A stretch of DNA of 17,220 nucleotides from DASPWV01 sp046727855 (GTDB lineage Bacteria > Acidobacteriota > Vicinamibacteria > Vicinamibacterales > UBA2999): NCBI GenBank assembly GCA_046727855.1, contig JBKPDL010000098.1, forward strand, positions 1-17,220, given 5' to 3'. A model generated the notes under the pieces. It ran no database searches, was not told the origin of the DNA, and saw nothing but the letters and a program-made list of their open reading frames with translations. A program made the position numbers and the translations under genes. The first letter of the stretch is position 1. The number at the start of each line of letters is the position of its first letter. Below, in pieces: positions 1 through 7,543 of the stretch.

Positions 1-1085
1 ACGCCAACGAGGTGATCGCCAATCGCGCCCTGGAACTGATGGGGCACGAGAAAGGCGAATACGACTATTGTGACCCGCACGATCATGTGAACTGCTCGCA
101 GTCCACGAACGATGCCTACCCGACCGCGCTTCATGTCGGGATGGCCCTTGGCAACAGGCGTCTTGTCGCGGCCGTGCGGCAGCTGATTGGTGCGTTCAAC
201 GCGAAGGGCGAAGAGTTCTCGGAGATCCTCAAAATGGGCCGGACGCAGCTTCAGGATGCCGTGCCTATGACACTGGGCCAGGAATTCAGAGCCTTTGGCG
301 ACACGCTGGCCGGAGAGGTTCGCGCGCTGGTGGCCATCGAGCGCGTTCTGTGTGAGACCAACATGGGTGCAACGGCGATTGGCACGGGTCTGAATGCCCC
401 CGCCGGCTACGCGACAAGGTGCACCGACCACCTCGCCACCATCACCAGCCTGCCGATTCACCTCGCACCGGATCTCATCGAGGCCACGCAGGATACGCAG
501 GCGTTCGTCCTCTACTCCTCGTGCATGAAGAGCCTGGCCATCAAGCTCTCGAAAGTCTGCAACGACCTTCGGCTTCTGGCCTCCGGTCCGCGCTGTGGCC
601 TACGCGAGATCAACCTGCCGCCCAAGCAACCCGGGTCCTCGATCATGCCAGGCAAGATGAACCCTGTCATTCCGGAGGTGGTGAACCAGGTCTGCTTCCG
701 CGTCATTGGCAGCGACCTCACCGTGTCGATGGCCGCCGAGGGTGGACAGCTTCAGCTCAACGTGTTCGAGCCAGTGATCGCCGCGTGCATCTTCGAGACA
801 CAGACCATGTTCGTCAACGCCGCGCGCACGCTCCGCGTGCACTGCGTCGAGGGGATTACCGCGAATCCGGAGATTTGCCGCCATTATGTGGACTACAGCA
901 TCGGCACGGTGACCGCGCTCAATCCCGTCATTGGCTACGATCGTTCTAGCGAGTTGGCGCGGGAGGCGATGAAAAGCGGGCGCGGCATTCTCGAGCTCAT
1001 TCGCGAAAAACAGGTCCTCAGCGAGGACGAAATCGAGCGCGTGCTCGATCCCGCGGCGATGACCGGACAAGGACGGCCGGCTTGA
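1..1085 (+). CDS. aspA: aspartate ammonia-lyase, C-terminal ~360 residues (5' end outside window)
   Basis: Cytosolic enzyme that reversibly deaminates L-aspartate to fumarate and ammonia; member of the fumarase/aspartase superfamily. The frame is open from the window edge (ANEVIANRALELMG), so the GTG at 12 is internal and roughly the first 110 residues of a ~470-residue enzyme are missing. Visible signatures are the substrate-binding segment NCSQSTNDAYPT and the superfamily signature GSSIMPGKMNPVIPEVVNQV, which carries the catalytic serine of the mobile SS loop. The following stretch MAAEGGQLQLNVFEPVI is typical of aspartase rather than class II fumarase. The stop TGA (1083-1085) overlaps the possible TTG start of the Crp/Fnr gene, so the two may be cotranscribed. 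A fumarase C assignment is the main alternative but fits less well. Confidence 0.93.
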   Translation, partial: ANEVIANRALELMGHEKGEYDYCDPHDHVNCSQSTNDAYPTALHVGMALGNRRLVAAVRQLIGAFNAKGEEFSEILKMGRTQLQDAVPMTLGQEFRAFGDTLAGEVRALVAIERVLCETNMGATAIGTGLNAPAGYATRCTDHLATITSLPIHLAPDLIEATQDTQAFVLYSSCMKSLAIKLSKVCNDLRLLASGPRCGLREINLPPKQPGSSIMPGKMNPVIPEVVNQVCFRVIGSDLTVSMAAEGGQLQLNVFEPVIAACIFETQTMFVNAARTLRVHCVEGITANPEICRHYVDYSIGTVTALNPVIGYDRSSELAREAMKSGRGILELIREKQVLSEDEIERVLDPAAMTGQGRPA

Positions 1086-1168
1086 GCGTTCGTCGGCCGC
1101 GGCGCTCGGCGCCACACAGATCTGCGGCGGCCCCAACGTCAGCCGCAGGGTTGCCGACGATTCGGGCG

Positions 1169-1834
1169 ATGCCGCTGTTCGGGCTCGATCGGCCGAGACC
1201 GCTGCTGACCGAGCAGCAGCGGCAGCGGCTTGCAGCAGTCGCGACGCGGCTGCAGCTACCACCGCGCAGCATCGTGTACCGCGACGGCGATCCGGCCGAC
1301 TCAATCTTCATCAACGGCGGCGGGATCGTGGTTTCGTTCAAAGAGATGGCAAGCGGCAAGCGCCGGGTGGCCGGGTTTCGGTTCTACGCCGATGTCTTCG
1401 GACTGGCCGAACACGGCCAATATGTCAATACGACGCGCGCCGTTACAGCGGTCACGTTATATCGCATTCCCGTTGAGGTCCTGACGGCGATCCTTCGCGA
1501 GGACGCAGAACTCGAATTCCAGTTTGTCTGCAAAATCGTCGACGAGTTGCGCCAGGCGCAGCGAAAGTCGATCATCGTCGCCCGTCGCGATGCGGCTGGC
1601 CGTGTGGCGATGTTCGTCGATATGCTGCGCCACATCGCCGGTCATTCCACGAGTCACGATTTCATCGAGATCCCGATGAGCCGTTCGGACATCGGCGACT
1701 TCCTGAATCTCACGCTCGAGAGCGTCAGTCGCGCCTGCCGTCAGTTGAGCGACGCGCGCATCCTCGCGTTCAACAAGCGAGGCGTGCGCATCCTCGATCG
1801 CGCCCGCTTCGACGAACTGGTAACGAGCGGCTGA
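1169..1834 (+). CDS. Crp/Fnr-family transcriptional regulator
   Basis: DNA-binding regulator with an N-terminal cyclic-nucleotide-type beta-roll (about residues 15-125, including DPADSIFINGGGIVVSF) and a C-terminal Crp-type winged helix (IPMSRSDIGDFLNLTLESVSRACRQL). The recognition helix has the E-x-x-S-R pattern that FNR, FixK and related proteins use to read TTGAT half-sites, and a perfect TTGAT-N4-ATCAA site lies 28 bases past the stop. There is no N-terminal cysteine cluster, so this is not an oxygen-sensing [4Fe-4S] FNR; a Dnr/NnrR/FixK-like signal is possible but not shown. The start is uncertain: ATG 1169 gives 221 residues, which fits the family, whereas an in-frame TTG at 1082 overlapping the aspA stop adds 29 residues of low-complexity sequence. 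No strong ribosome binding site decides between them. Confidence 0.88.
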   Translation: MPLFGLDRPRPLLTEQQRQRLAAVATRLQLPPRSIVYRDGDPADSIFINGGGIVVSFKEMASGKRRVAGFRFYADVFGLAEHGQYVNTTRAVTAVTLYRIPVEVLTAILREDAELEFQFVCKIVDELRQAQRKSIIVARRDAAGRVAMFVDMLRHIAGHSTSHDFIEIPMSRSDIGDFLNLTLESVSRACRQLSDARILAFNKRGVRILDRARFDELVTSG

Positions 1835-1861
1835 TTCGACGTCCGCTTCACCGGTTTCACC

Positions 1862-1875
1862 TTGATCCAAATCAA
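1862..1875. promoter_or_regulatory. FNR/FixK-type operator (TTGAT CCAA ATCAA)
   Basis: A perfect palindromic FNR-family box, TTGAT-N4-ATCAA, sits between the Crp/Fnr gene and the histidine-kinase-like gene. Its centre is at 1868.5. A -10-like TACGAT occurs at 1899-1904; a start near 1910-1911 would put the box centred about 41.5-42.5 upstream, the class II activation position known for FNR. The site is seen directly. Its use by the adjacent Crp/Fnr protein is inference from the matching recognition helix. Confidence 0.75.
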
Positions 1876-1918
1876 TACGGGCGGCTGAGCGGGTCAGCTA
1901 CGATATCCGTTTGCCGAC

Positions 1919-2599
1919 ATGCACCTCATTCACGACGTTCGATTAGTACTAATCGCCATTGCCGCCTGCCTCGAATCGCTGCACCAGAGAGCCGAAGCCA
2001 ACCCGCTGCCACGGGAGTTCGATCTCGTCGGCCGCCTTCTGGAAACCGGGCTTGTGATGATCGACGATCTTCTCGTAAGTAGCGCGCTCCGCCCGCCGAC
2101 CACACACGTGGACGTCAACTCCGTCCTCGAAGACATGAACGCCGTCGTGCGCGCGATCGTCGGTCCCGATGTCCTGATACGGACCACGCTCGGAGCATCC
2201 GAGAGTCGAGTTTACGCGCGGCGTGTCGACATCGAGCGCATCGTGCTGAATGTTGTGTTCAACGCGGCCGCGGCAATGCCCTGCGGTGGCGTCCTGGTGA
2301 TCGAGACAGCAGACACCGAGCCTGCGCCCAACGAAGTCTGCATCAACCCGACGTCGCCGTTCGGCGATCTTCATCTCACCATCAGCGATACTGGTCGAGG
2401 CATGTCGGATCGCGCGCTCGCCAGCGCCATCAACCCATTGGCACGACCGCGACCGGACGGCACCGGGCTGGGTCTGGCCTGCGTGACGCTGATCATCACG
2501 CGTCTCGGTGGCACGCTCGGGATCGAAAGTCGGGAAGATGGCGGGACGGTGGTCAGCATTGCACTGCCGTTGTCGCCAGGACGAAATCAGATTCACTGA
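1919..2599 (+). CDS. small sensor-less histidine-kinase-like protein (HATPase domain)
   Basis: 226-residue protein resembling the catalytic core of a two-component sensor kinase. A short H-box-like segment at the extreme N terminus (IHDVRLVLIAIAACLESL, His5-Asp6) corresponds to the HDFNN-type phosphoacceptor helix of hybrid-kinase relatives. The N box is NVVFNAAAAMPCGG, the G1 box DTGRGM and the G2 box GTGLGLACV. The usual F-box phenylalanines before G2 are absent (INPLARPRPDGTGLGL). There is no PAS, GAF, HAMP or membrane segment, and no response regulator is nearby. ATG 1919 has no clear Shine-Dalgarno, and a start at the FNR-type promoter would leave a very short leader. The last 7 bases overlap tail-to-tail with the DUF1269 gene. 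It could act as an ATPase-type partner rather than an autonomous kinase. Confidence 0.72.
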   Translation: MHLIHDVRLVLIAIAACLESLHQRAEANPLPREFDLVGRLLETGLVMIDDLLVSSALRPPTTHVDVNSVLEDMNAVVRAIVGPDVLIRTTLGASESRVYARRVDIERIVLNVVFNAAAAMPCGGVLVIETADTEPAPNEVCINPTSPFGDLHLTISDTGRGMSDRALASAINPLARPRPDGTGLGLACVTLIITRLGGTLGIESREDGGTVVSIALPLSPGRNQIH

Positions 2600-3078
2600 T
2601 CGAACAAGTCGCGCAGCTTGCGTTCCTGCTGGCTCGACAGGTTCGTGGCAATGAGCTCGAACTCGGTGCCCTTCATCGCCTTCACGACTCGATCCAGGAC
2701 TGCATCGCTCGTCATCAGGAACAGTGCAGATGTGCCCGGAGTAACGGCCCCGCGAACCCCCTTGATGAAATCATCGTCGATGCCGTAGTCGCGAAAGGCG
2801 CCACCGATGGCGCCGACAGCGCCTCCCAAGGCCAGCCCGAAAAATGGCGTCACGAAGATCAGACCAAACAGGATACCCCAGAACATCCCGCTCAGCGCTC
2901 CCGACGAGACGAGGTTCACCAGTTGCCTGGTCTTCGGCGCTTGCTGGTCGCGTGGCCATGAGACGATTGCGGCGTCGTGCAGAGTAATGAGGTGTTGCTT
3001 CTGCAGCCGCTGAATGTGAGTCAGTGCGTCTTCCGCTCCAGCCGAAGTCGGAAATTTGAGAACCGTCACCGTCGTCAT
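2593..3078 (-). CDS. DUF1269 family membrane protein
   Basis: 161-residue protein of the DUF1269 type; function unknown in the family. The N-terminal part (MTTVTVLKFPTSAGAEDALTHIQ) is a small alpha/beta segment resembling ferredoxin-like folds. A central glycine-rich hydrophobic stretch at about 59-95 (SGMFWGILFGLIFVTPFFGLALGGAVGAIGG) looks like one or two glycine-zipper membrane segments. The soluble tail contains the family-typical TSALFLMTSDAVLDRVV. The ATG at 3078 is supported by AAGGAG a few bases upstream on the minus strand. It is convergent with the kinase-like gene, and the last codons overlap by 7 bases. Confidence 0.82.
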   Translation of the reverse strand: MTTVTVLKFPTSAGAEDALTHIQRLQKQHLITLHDAAIVSWPRDQQAPKTRQLVNLVSSGALSGMFWGILFGLIFVTPFFGLALGGAVGAIGGAFRDYGIDDDFIKGVRGAVTPGTSALFLMTSDAVLDRVVKAMKGTEFELIATNLSSQQERKLRDLFDQ

Positions 3079-3152
3079 GAGCTCTCCTTACACTGGATCA
3101 TCGCGCGCCTCGAATGATGGCGGCGACTGTAGTGGCAGCCCAACATTTGCAC

Positions 3153-3171
3153 GACATCAGTCCAGACATCA
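3153..3171. repeat. tandem 7-bp direct repeat upstream of the DUF1269 gene
   Basis: GACATCA occurs at 3153-3159 and again at 3165-3171, a 12-base period of about one helical turn, 75-95 bases upstream of the DUF1269 start. The arrangement could be an operator for a regulator binding tandem half-sites. No promoter elements are obvious in this 136-base gap, and a chance occurrence is possible. Confidence 0.3.
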
Positions 3172-3214
3172 CAGCCTCCGCGCGTGACTGCGACGCCTCG
3201 TTGCGCATCACCGC

Positions 3215-3775
3215 TCAGGAGCTTTTCTTCCACTGGCTCTTCGCCGCATTCGCGCCGCTGTCGTAGCGCGTCGAGAGCGTCAGCGTGCCGTCGCTGCCCA
3301 ACTCGTAATAGCGTATGCGCTCCAGGGCGAACGGATTGGCGCGGCTTTTGGCAAGGTCCGCATCGAACAGGTTTTTCATATAGTCGTCACTGACATAGGT
3401 GATGCGTTGCTGCTGCGGATCGATTGCCACGTTGCCGGCGGTAGACACGACGGTGGTCGGCATCTTGATGCCGATGCTCGCCAACTGACCGAGGCCGCTC
3501 TCGCTGATCCTGTACTCCAGGTTCATGTTGCCGAACGCGTCGCACGAGAGCACACCGGTCGCGTCAACAGCAGCCGCGCGACCGTCTTCGGTGCCGATGT
3601 TGAGCGACACGAGCACCCATCGCCCTTGCAGTGCCTTCCGCACGGCTTCGATCGTGTTGGGCCCTTCGGCAATGGGCGTTGTCTTCAGTGGAGTCTGCCG
3701 CGGTTGCGCCGCGCATGACGCGCCGGTGACGGCCAGACAGCCGATGAGAAAGAACTTCATGCAGTGGGATATCAT
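3215..3775 (-). CDS. small exported protein of unknown function (probable periplasmic or lipoprotein)
   Basis: 186-residue protein with a signal sequence (MISHCMKFFLIGCLAVTGASCAAQP). The GASC sequence resembles a lipobox, but Gly instead of Leu/Val at -3 makes lipidation uncertain. The mature part begins its fold at LQGRWVLVSLNIGTEDG and looks like a small beta-barrel, with strands such as GVLSCDAFGNMNLEYRI and QRITYVSDDY, similar in style to lipocalin-like or META-like domains; I do not recognise the family. The start at 3775 is preferred over the Met at 3760 because GGAGGT lies 6 bases before it, inside the upstream coding sequence. That ATG overlaps the upstream stop as ATGA, so translation is probably coupled. 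It is the last gene of the minus-strand operon. Confidence 0.72.
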   Translation of the reverse strand: MISHCMKFFLIGCLAVTGASCAAQPRQTPLKTTPIAEGPNTIEAVRKALQGRWVLVSLNIGTEDGRAAAVDATGVLSCDAFGNMNLEYRISESGLGQLASIGIKMPTTVVSTAGNVAIDPQQQRITYVSDDYMKNLFDADLAKSRANPFALERIRYYELGSDGTLTLSTRYDSGANAAKSQWKKSS

Positions 3776-4644
3776 CGCTCGACCTCCGCTGTCACCGTCC
3801 GCCCCCCCCAGGTCTTCTGGAAGGAGAATGAAACACTCGTAAAGTTGGCGCCTATGGTCGTGACCGCGCCACGACTAAGCGCGAGGCGCACTGTGCGCCC
3901 CTTCGACAATGGCCTGACGAGCGTCGCGCCCACGCGCGAGTTACGCTGCAAATCGAAGTTGCGGCGACCGTTGATGGTCGTGCGACCGCCGGCATAGAAA
4001 TTCGCGTTGCCCGAGAGCACCAGCCGTGGCGTGATGGCGTATTGCGCGTGGAACTGCATCGACGCAATGGGTGCCTGTGTTCGGACGCCGCCACCATAAA
4101 AATTCTCGTTCGTGGTGAAGAACCAGACGCCGGCGTAGGTGTCGATCACCCACCGTCCCAATTTCTGCGAGAGACCGACTTCGGGCTTGAATGCCCACCG
4201 ATGGCTGCCAAGGTTGATCAGACGATCGGAAGAGTATCTGCCGAGCGGCATGCCTAGCGTCAGGCTGAACCCGAGCAACCGCGCGAGCCGCGCCGAGGCA
4301 TACTGTTTGATGTCCATCGCGGGCGCGCCGTACAGATTGATGCCGAATCGCGCTCGCGGGTCGGCGGGGCCAAATCGTGTCACCGCCGCCGGTGTGCCCA
4401 GGTAGGTAGCCTCGAGGTGGCCCGCGGCGATCGGGACTGCGACCGAGACTTGAGCCGACCGTCCCACAACGTTCAACGTGCGGCCATATCCGAGCACTGT
4501 GTTGTTGATCTTCGCCCGGCCGTCTTCGAGCGGCGCCGCTGGATCGAACGCGACGTCGCCGAAGTTGAACGAGTCGGAGACGATGAAGACGTTCACGCCA
4601 ACCGGAGCGACGACGTAGGCGCCGGGCTCCAGTTCCTGCGCCAT
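3772..4644 (-). CDS. outer-membrane transporter-like barrel (phenol MetA-pathway type)
   Basis: 290 residues from the first canonical in-frame start. The repeated amphipathic strands, with motifs such as GYGRTLNVVGRSAQVSVAVP, GFSLTLGMPLGRY, WAFKPEVGLSQKLGRWVID and NSRVGATLVRPLSKG, match the outer-membrane transporter family often annotated as a putative MetA pathway of phenol degradation protein. The role in that family is poorly established. The open frame continues upstream of ATG 4644 and encodes a convincing signal peptide ending ATAMA-QE (h-region LIGSLLALRL), but no ATG, GTG or TTG is in that frame. An ATG at 4711 is off by one base. So the true start is either non-canonical or hidden by a one-base frameshift. 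The 3' end overlaps the next gene by four bases. Confidence 0.72.
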   Translation of the reverse strand: MAQELEPGAYVVAPVGVNVFIVSDSFNFGDVAFDPAAPLEDGRAKINNTVLGYGRTLNVVGRSAQVSVAVPIAAGHLEATYLGTPAAVTRFGPADPRARFGINLYGAPAMDIKQYASARLARLLGFSLTLGMPLGRYSSDRLINLGSHRWAFKPEVGLSQKLGRWVIDTYAGVWFFTTNENFYGGGVRTQAPIASMQFHAQYAITPRLVLSGNANFYAGGRTTINGRRNFDLQRNSRVGATLVRPLSKGRTVRLALSRGAVTTIGANFTSVSFSFQKTWGGRTVTAEVER

Positions 4645-4796
4645 GGCTGTCGCACGACTGCCATCTAACCTGAGGGCGAGTAGCGAGCCGATGAGCCCGC
4701 GGACGACACATCGCGGGACGCGTCGGCTCGCCGCTCGGCATCGCAGCGAACGCGGAAAGGTCGCATGGATCGGCGCCCGAGTAAGGTCGCGACGGG

Positions 4797-7232
4797 TCAG
4801 CGACGTCGACCCCCTCCGCCGCGCGGTGCTCGCGCGCCACCGCCGCTGCCGCCTCGATAGCTGCCCGTGCCGCGCGTGGTCGAACTGCTACCGCCGCGAT
4901 AGGTTCCGTAATCGCCGGTGCGCTGAGTGCCCTCGCGTCTCGCCGCTGCGTCGCGATCGAGTTGCGTCTGCGTCGGGCGATCAACCGTGCCGCGATCGGT
5001 CGTGCCGGTCCTGGGTGTCGCGGCCGTACCGGTGGTTGGCGTGGGCCGATCGCCAGGCTGTCGGTCGGTGTTGCTCCATCCGCCGTTGTCGTATCTCTGC
5101 CACGTGCCGTTCTCACGGCGATACACATTGCCGTCCCGGCCCGCATAGACATCGCCACCGCTTCCGGCGCCGACGAATCCCTGATCGCCGCGTCGTGTGA
5201 CGCCGGCGCCCTCGTCGGTTCTGATCGTGCGCGTCGTGTTACCAGTCTGCCGATTGGTGTAGCGATTGGTTCGCGCCCAATCGTCGCCGCGCTGCACCGC
5301 CGTGGATCCCCAACTGCCGTACACATTGGATCCTTGGCGCGTCGCTGCGTAAGTTCCGGTCCGCGGGTTGTAGGCCTGCGCCACGCCGCGCGCGCCGTAG
5401 GGTCCGTATGCCGCCGCGCCTCGTGCGTACGTGCCGGTGCGTGGGTTGTACCGTGCGGCGACGCCCGCACCGCCGTACGGTCCGTACACTCCGGCACTGC
5501 GACCGTACGCGCCGGTCCACGGGTTGTACCACGCCGAGTATCCGTACGTGGGAAAGTGCGGATAGTAGTAAGGATAGAAACCACCGTATCCCCAATACGG
5601 CGGGTAATACCAACCGGACCCCCACACGGCGCAGCCCCATGCGACCATCATTCCCGTGTATCCCGCCGCGGCCGCATAGACCACCCAATCGTCGTCGTCA
5701 TCCTCTTCGACCGTGACGTAAGTCACGTGATGTGCTGGTGAGCTCACGGGAATCTGGTAGATCTGCTCGGGCACCGAGCTTGCCACTTCCCACGGTCCCG
5801 TCGCGCTCTTGCCGACGAACCAAACGCCCTGGTAACACATGTAAAAGAGGTCGCCGACCTTGAAGACATCCTTGTCGGTGTTCACGGCGCGCTGCACGGT
5901 CGTTTTTTCGATCGGCTGGAATTCGGCATCGCCGTTGAACGCGACCTCGGGCGCCTTCGTTTCTTTTTTGTTCACGCGCGCCGTCTGCGGTATCTGCGCA
6001 AGGAGCACGGCTTCAGCGGCCTGGTCAGTGCCGGGAACGGAGGCGAGCACGCGTGAGCGCGCGTGCTCGAGGGGAATGGACTTGAACGCTGCTGGAAGCG
6101 ACGTCGTGGCAAACGTCCATGGACCGTTGAAGTCGGGCGCCGAGAACCATCGGCCCGCAACCAGGTAGTACACCGGCCCCGTCTTCCCCATTCGGAAGAC
6201 ATCGCTTTCGGTGTTGCTCACCCACAACAGTTCTGTCTTGCCCACGAGCAGATAATTCGGCTCGCCGGTGAGAAGAATGAGTTCGGCGGGCAGAAAGCTG
6301 ACGAAGACCTTCGGTACCGCCGACTGCTGGATCGGCTTCCCCGGGAGGTTGGCTATGACGTCTTTCCAATTTTCTTCAGCCGGCAGTTTCTTGAAGCTGC
6401 CGGGCAATGTGCCCGCCGGCGCCCATGCGCCTTTGAGGTCAGCGGTCTTGAGCCACGTGTCGTTGTGGCGCAGGTAGAAGATGTTGGTCGGCGTGTACTG
6501 GAACAGATCCCAGTTTGTATTCACGGCGTACTTCAGATCGTTTTCCTTGATCGGGCTCCAGATCGGCTCGCCATCGAGGACCACAATCACCGCCGGCGTC
6601 TTGCTGAAAAAGATGGGAGGCGGATCGGCTTTGATGCCCTCCACGTTCTTCGGAACGATCTGGCTCTTGTCGAGATTGGCCAGTACTCGATCAAGGGCAA
6701 TCACCCGGTCGTCGTCCGGGATGGCTTTATCGATCTCGGCGGTGATCTCCCGCACCTCTTCCTTTTGGAGTTCCTGGAAGTTCGCCTCGGTGATCTTCAT
6801 CGGACTGAAGCTGACGAGTCGGTCGTTGAGCGCAACCTTCGTCTCCGATTCCAGCTTGATCGTGCCCATCGACGGCTTGGTACCGGACTTCGGGCGATAG
6901 GAAACGGCACTGAAGGCGACGATGTGCGTCTGCCGATCCCAACTCGCGATCTGTGGCTGGTAAACCAGGACGGTGCTGCCGCTGGCGAGGTTGTACAAAC
7001 GTGGCCAACCGCCGTCGATGGGGGCTGGCGTTGTTGCTGCCGGCGCCGGTTTTGACGGCGCAGTTTGGGTAGCGGGCGCCGGCTTGGGCGGGGTCTGGGT
7101 TGGTGGCGCGGCCGGCCGCGTAGTTGTCTGCGTGAGCCCGGCGACGGCGAATGTCGGTGCCGACGGCTGCACCAGGAGGCCGAGGACGGCAGCCATCGCG
7201 GCTGCCTGGCGTAGATGTGTCGGTCCCTTCAT
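4797..7232 (-). CDS. large exported repeat protein with YXGXY-rich and RGG tail (811 aa)
   Basis: Signal peptide (QAAAMAAVLGLLVQPSAPTFAVAG) followed by a Pro/Ala/Thr-rich linker to about residue 70. Three related ~75-residue modules follow at about 219-300, 321-402 and 432-505, each with a GE/GD start, a VNT-type strand and an FxGPW- or GAW-like aromatic turn. Next come an acidic run EEDDDDDW, a Gly/Trp/Tyr-rich segment, three 26-residue YNPRTGTY repeats and an Arg/Gly-rich tail ending GGGGRRR. Similar proteins are sometimes labelled carbohydrate-binding family V/XII in databases, but binding is not demonstrated. Start 7232 is chosen over an upstream in-frame start at 7415 because it begins a proper signal peptide and has AAAGGA about 9 bases upstream. 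It is the first gene of a minus-strand operon, and a sigma-54-type promoter lies about 114 bases upstream. Confidence 0.8.
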   Translation of the reverse strand: MKGPTHLRQAAAMAAVLGLLVQPSAPTFAVAGLTQTTTRPAAPPTQTPPKPAPATQTAPSKPAPAATTPAPIDGGWPRLYNLASGSTVLVYQPQIASWDRQTHIVAFSAVSYRPKSGTKPSMGTIKLESETKVALNDRLVSFSPMKITEANFQELQKEEVREITAEIDKAIPDDDRVIALDRVLANLDKSQIVPKNVEGIKADPPPIFFSKTPAVIVVLDGEPIWSPIKENDLKYAVNTNWDLFQYTPTNIFYLRHNDTWLKTADLKGAWAPAGTLPGSFKKLPAEENWKDVIANLPGKPIQQSAVPKVFVSFLPAELILLTGEPNYLLVGKTELLWVSNTESDVFRMGKTGPVYYLVAGRWFSAPDFNGPWTFATTSLPAAFKSIPLEHARSRVLASVPGTDQAAEAVLLAQIPQTARVNKKETKAPEVAFNGDAEFQPIEKTTVQRAVNTDKDVFKVGDLFYMCYQGVWFVGKSATGPWEVASSVPEQIYQIPVSSPAHHVTYVTVEEDDDDDWVVYAAAAGYTGMMVAWGCAVWGSGWYYPPYWGYGGFYPYYYPHFPTYGYSAWYNPWTGAYGRSAGVYGPYGGAGVAARYNPRTGTYARGAAAYGPYGARGVAQAYNPRTGTYAATRQGSNVYGSWGSTAVQRGDDWARTNRYTNRQTGNTTRTIRTDEGAGVTRRGDQGFVGAGSGGDVYAGRDGNVYRRENGTWQRYDNGGWSNTDRQPGDRPTPTTGTAATPRTGTTDRGTVDRPTQTQLDRDAAARREGTQRTGDYGTYRGGSSSTTRGTGSYRGGSGGGARAPRGGGGRRR
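5295..5528 (-). repeat. three 78-bp tandem coding repeats (26-aa YNPRTGTY units)
   Basis: Within the 811-aa protein, the YNP codons begin at 5528, 5450 and 5372 on the minus strand, spaced exactly 78 bases apart. Each unit reads YNPxTGxY followed in the first two by an alanine/glycine stretch and YGPYG. The third unit is diverged after YNPRTGTYA. The perfect period with degraded third copy suggests expansion by duplication in a surface or cell-wall-facing segment. Confidence 0.85.
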
Positions 7233-7345
7233 CGCTGTTGTCCTTTCGGGCCGAAGTCTGCCAGTCGTCGTGGGAGAACTCGGCAATGTGCGCGCTCCTG
7301 CGGTGTCTTCACCCAACGGCTGTGCACGATTATCCCCCGTTCTGG

Positions 7346-7361
7346 AGCAGGGACCGTGCCG
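7346..7361 (-). promoter_or_regulatory. sigma-54 (-24/-12) promoter for the 811-aa protein operon
   Basis: Minus-strand sequence CGGCACG-GTCC-CTGCT matches the RpoN consensus TGGCACG-N4-TTGCW at 10 of 12 positions, including the essential GG and GC with correct spacing. A transcript would start near 7335 and give a leader of about 100 bases before ATG 7232. The match is seen directly; activity is inferred. Confidence 0.6.
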
Positions 7362-7543
7362 ACCGCGACGTTCGGGCATATTCCGCCAAGTGACGGGCCA
7401 GGTTGCAGTTTGCACGTAGGTCGAACGCGACGCGCCACGTGTCTCCGAGTGTTGGCTCCGCGCAACCGGAGTTCCTCCGAAATGCCGTGCCGTGTGCCAT
7501 CCGATGGCGCGCGCAAGTCAACGGCAGGCCGTCGCGACAACGA

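Noticed and set aside
3130..3155. TGGC...TTGCA as a sigma-54 promoter near 3133
   Set aside because: The spacing between the -24-like and -12-like parts is three bases too long and it points away from the DUF1269 gene.
3941..5584. 547-residue open frame on the minus strand
   Set aside because: Arg/Pro/Thr-rich translation without domains, offset from the 811-aa protein and the barrel, which have signal peptides and recognisable strands. Its only value is the ATG at 4711, discussed under the signal-peptide anomaly.
6063..7055. 330-residue open frame on the plus strand
   Set aside because: Antisense to the 811-aa protein, no ribosome binding site and no recognisable motif; a typical GC-rich shadow frame.
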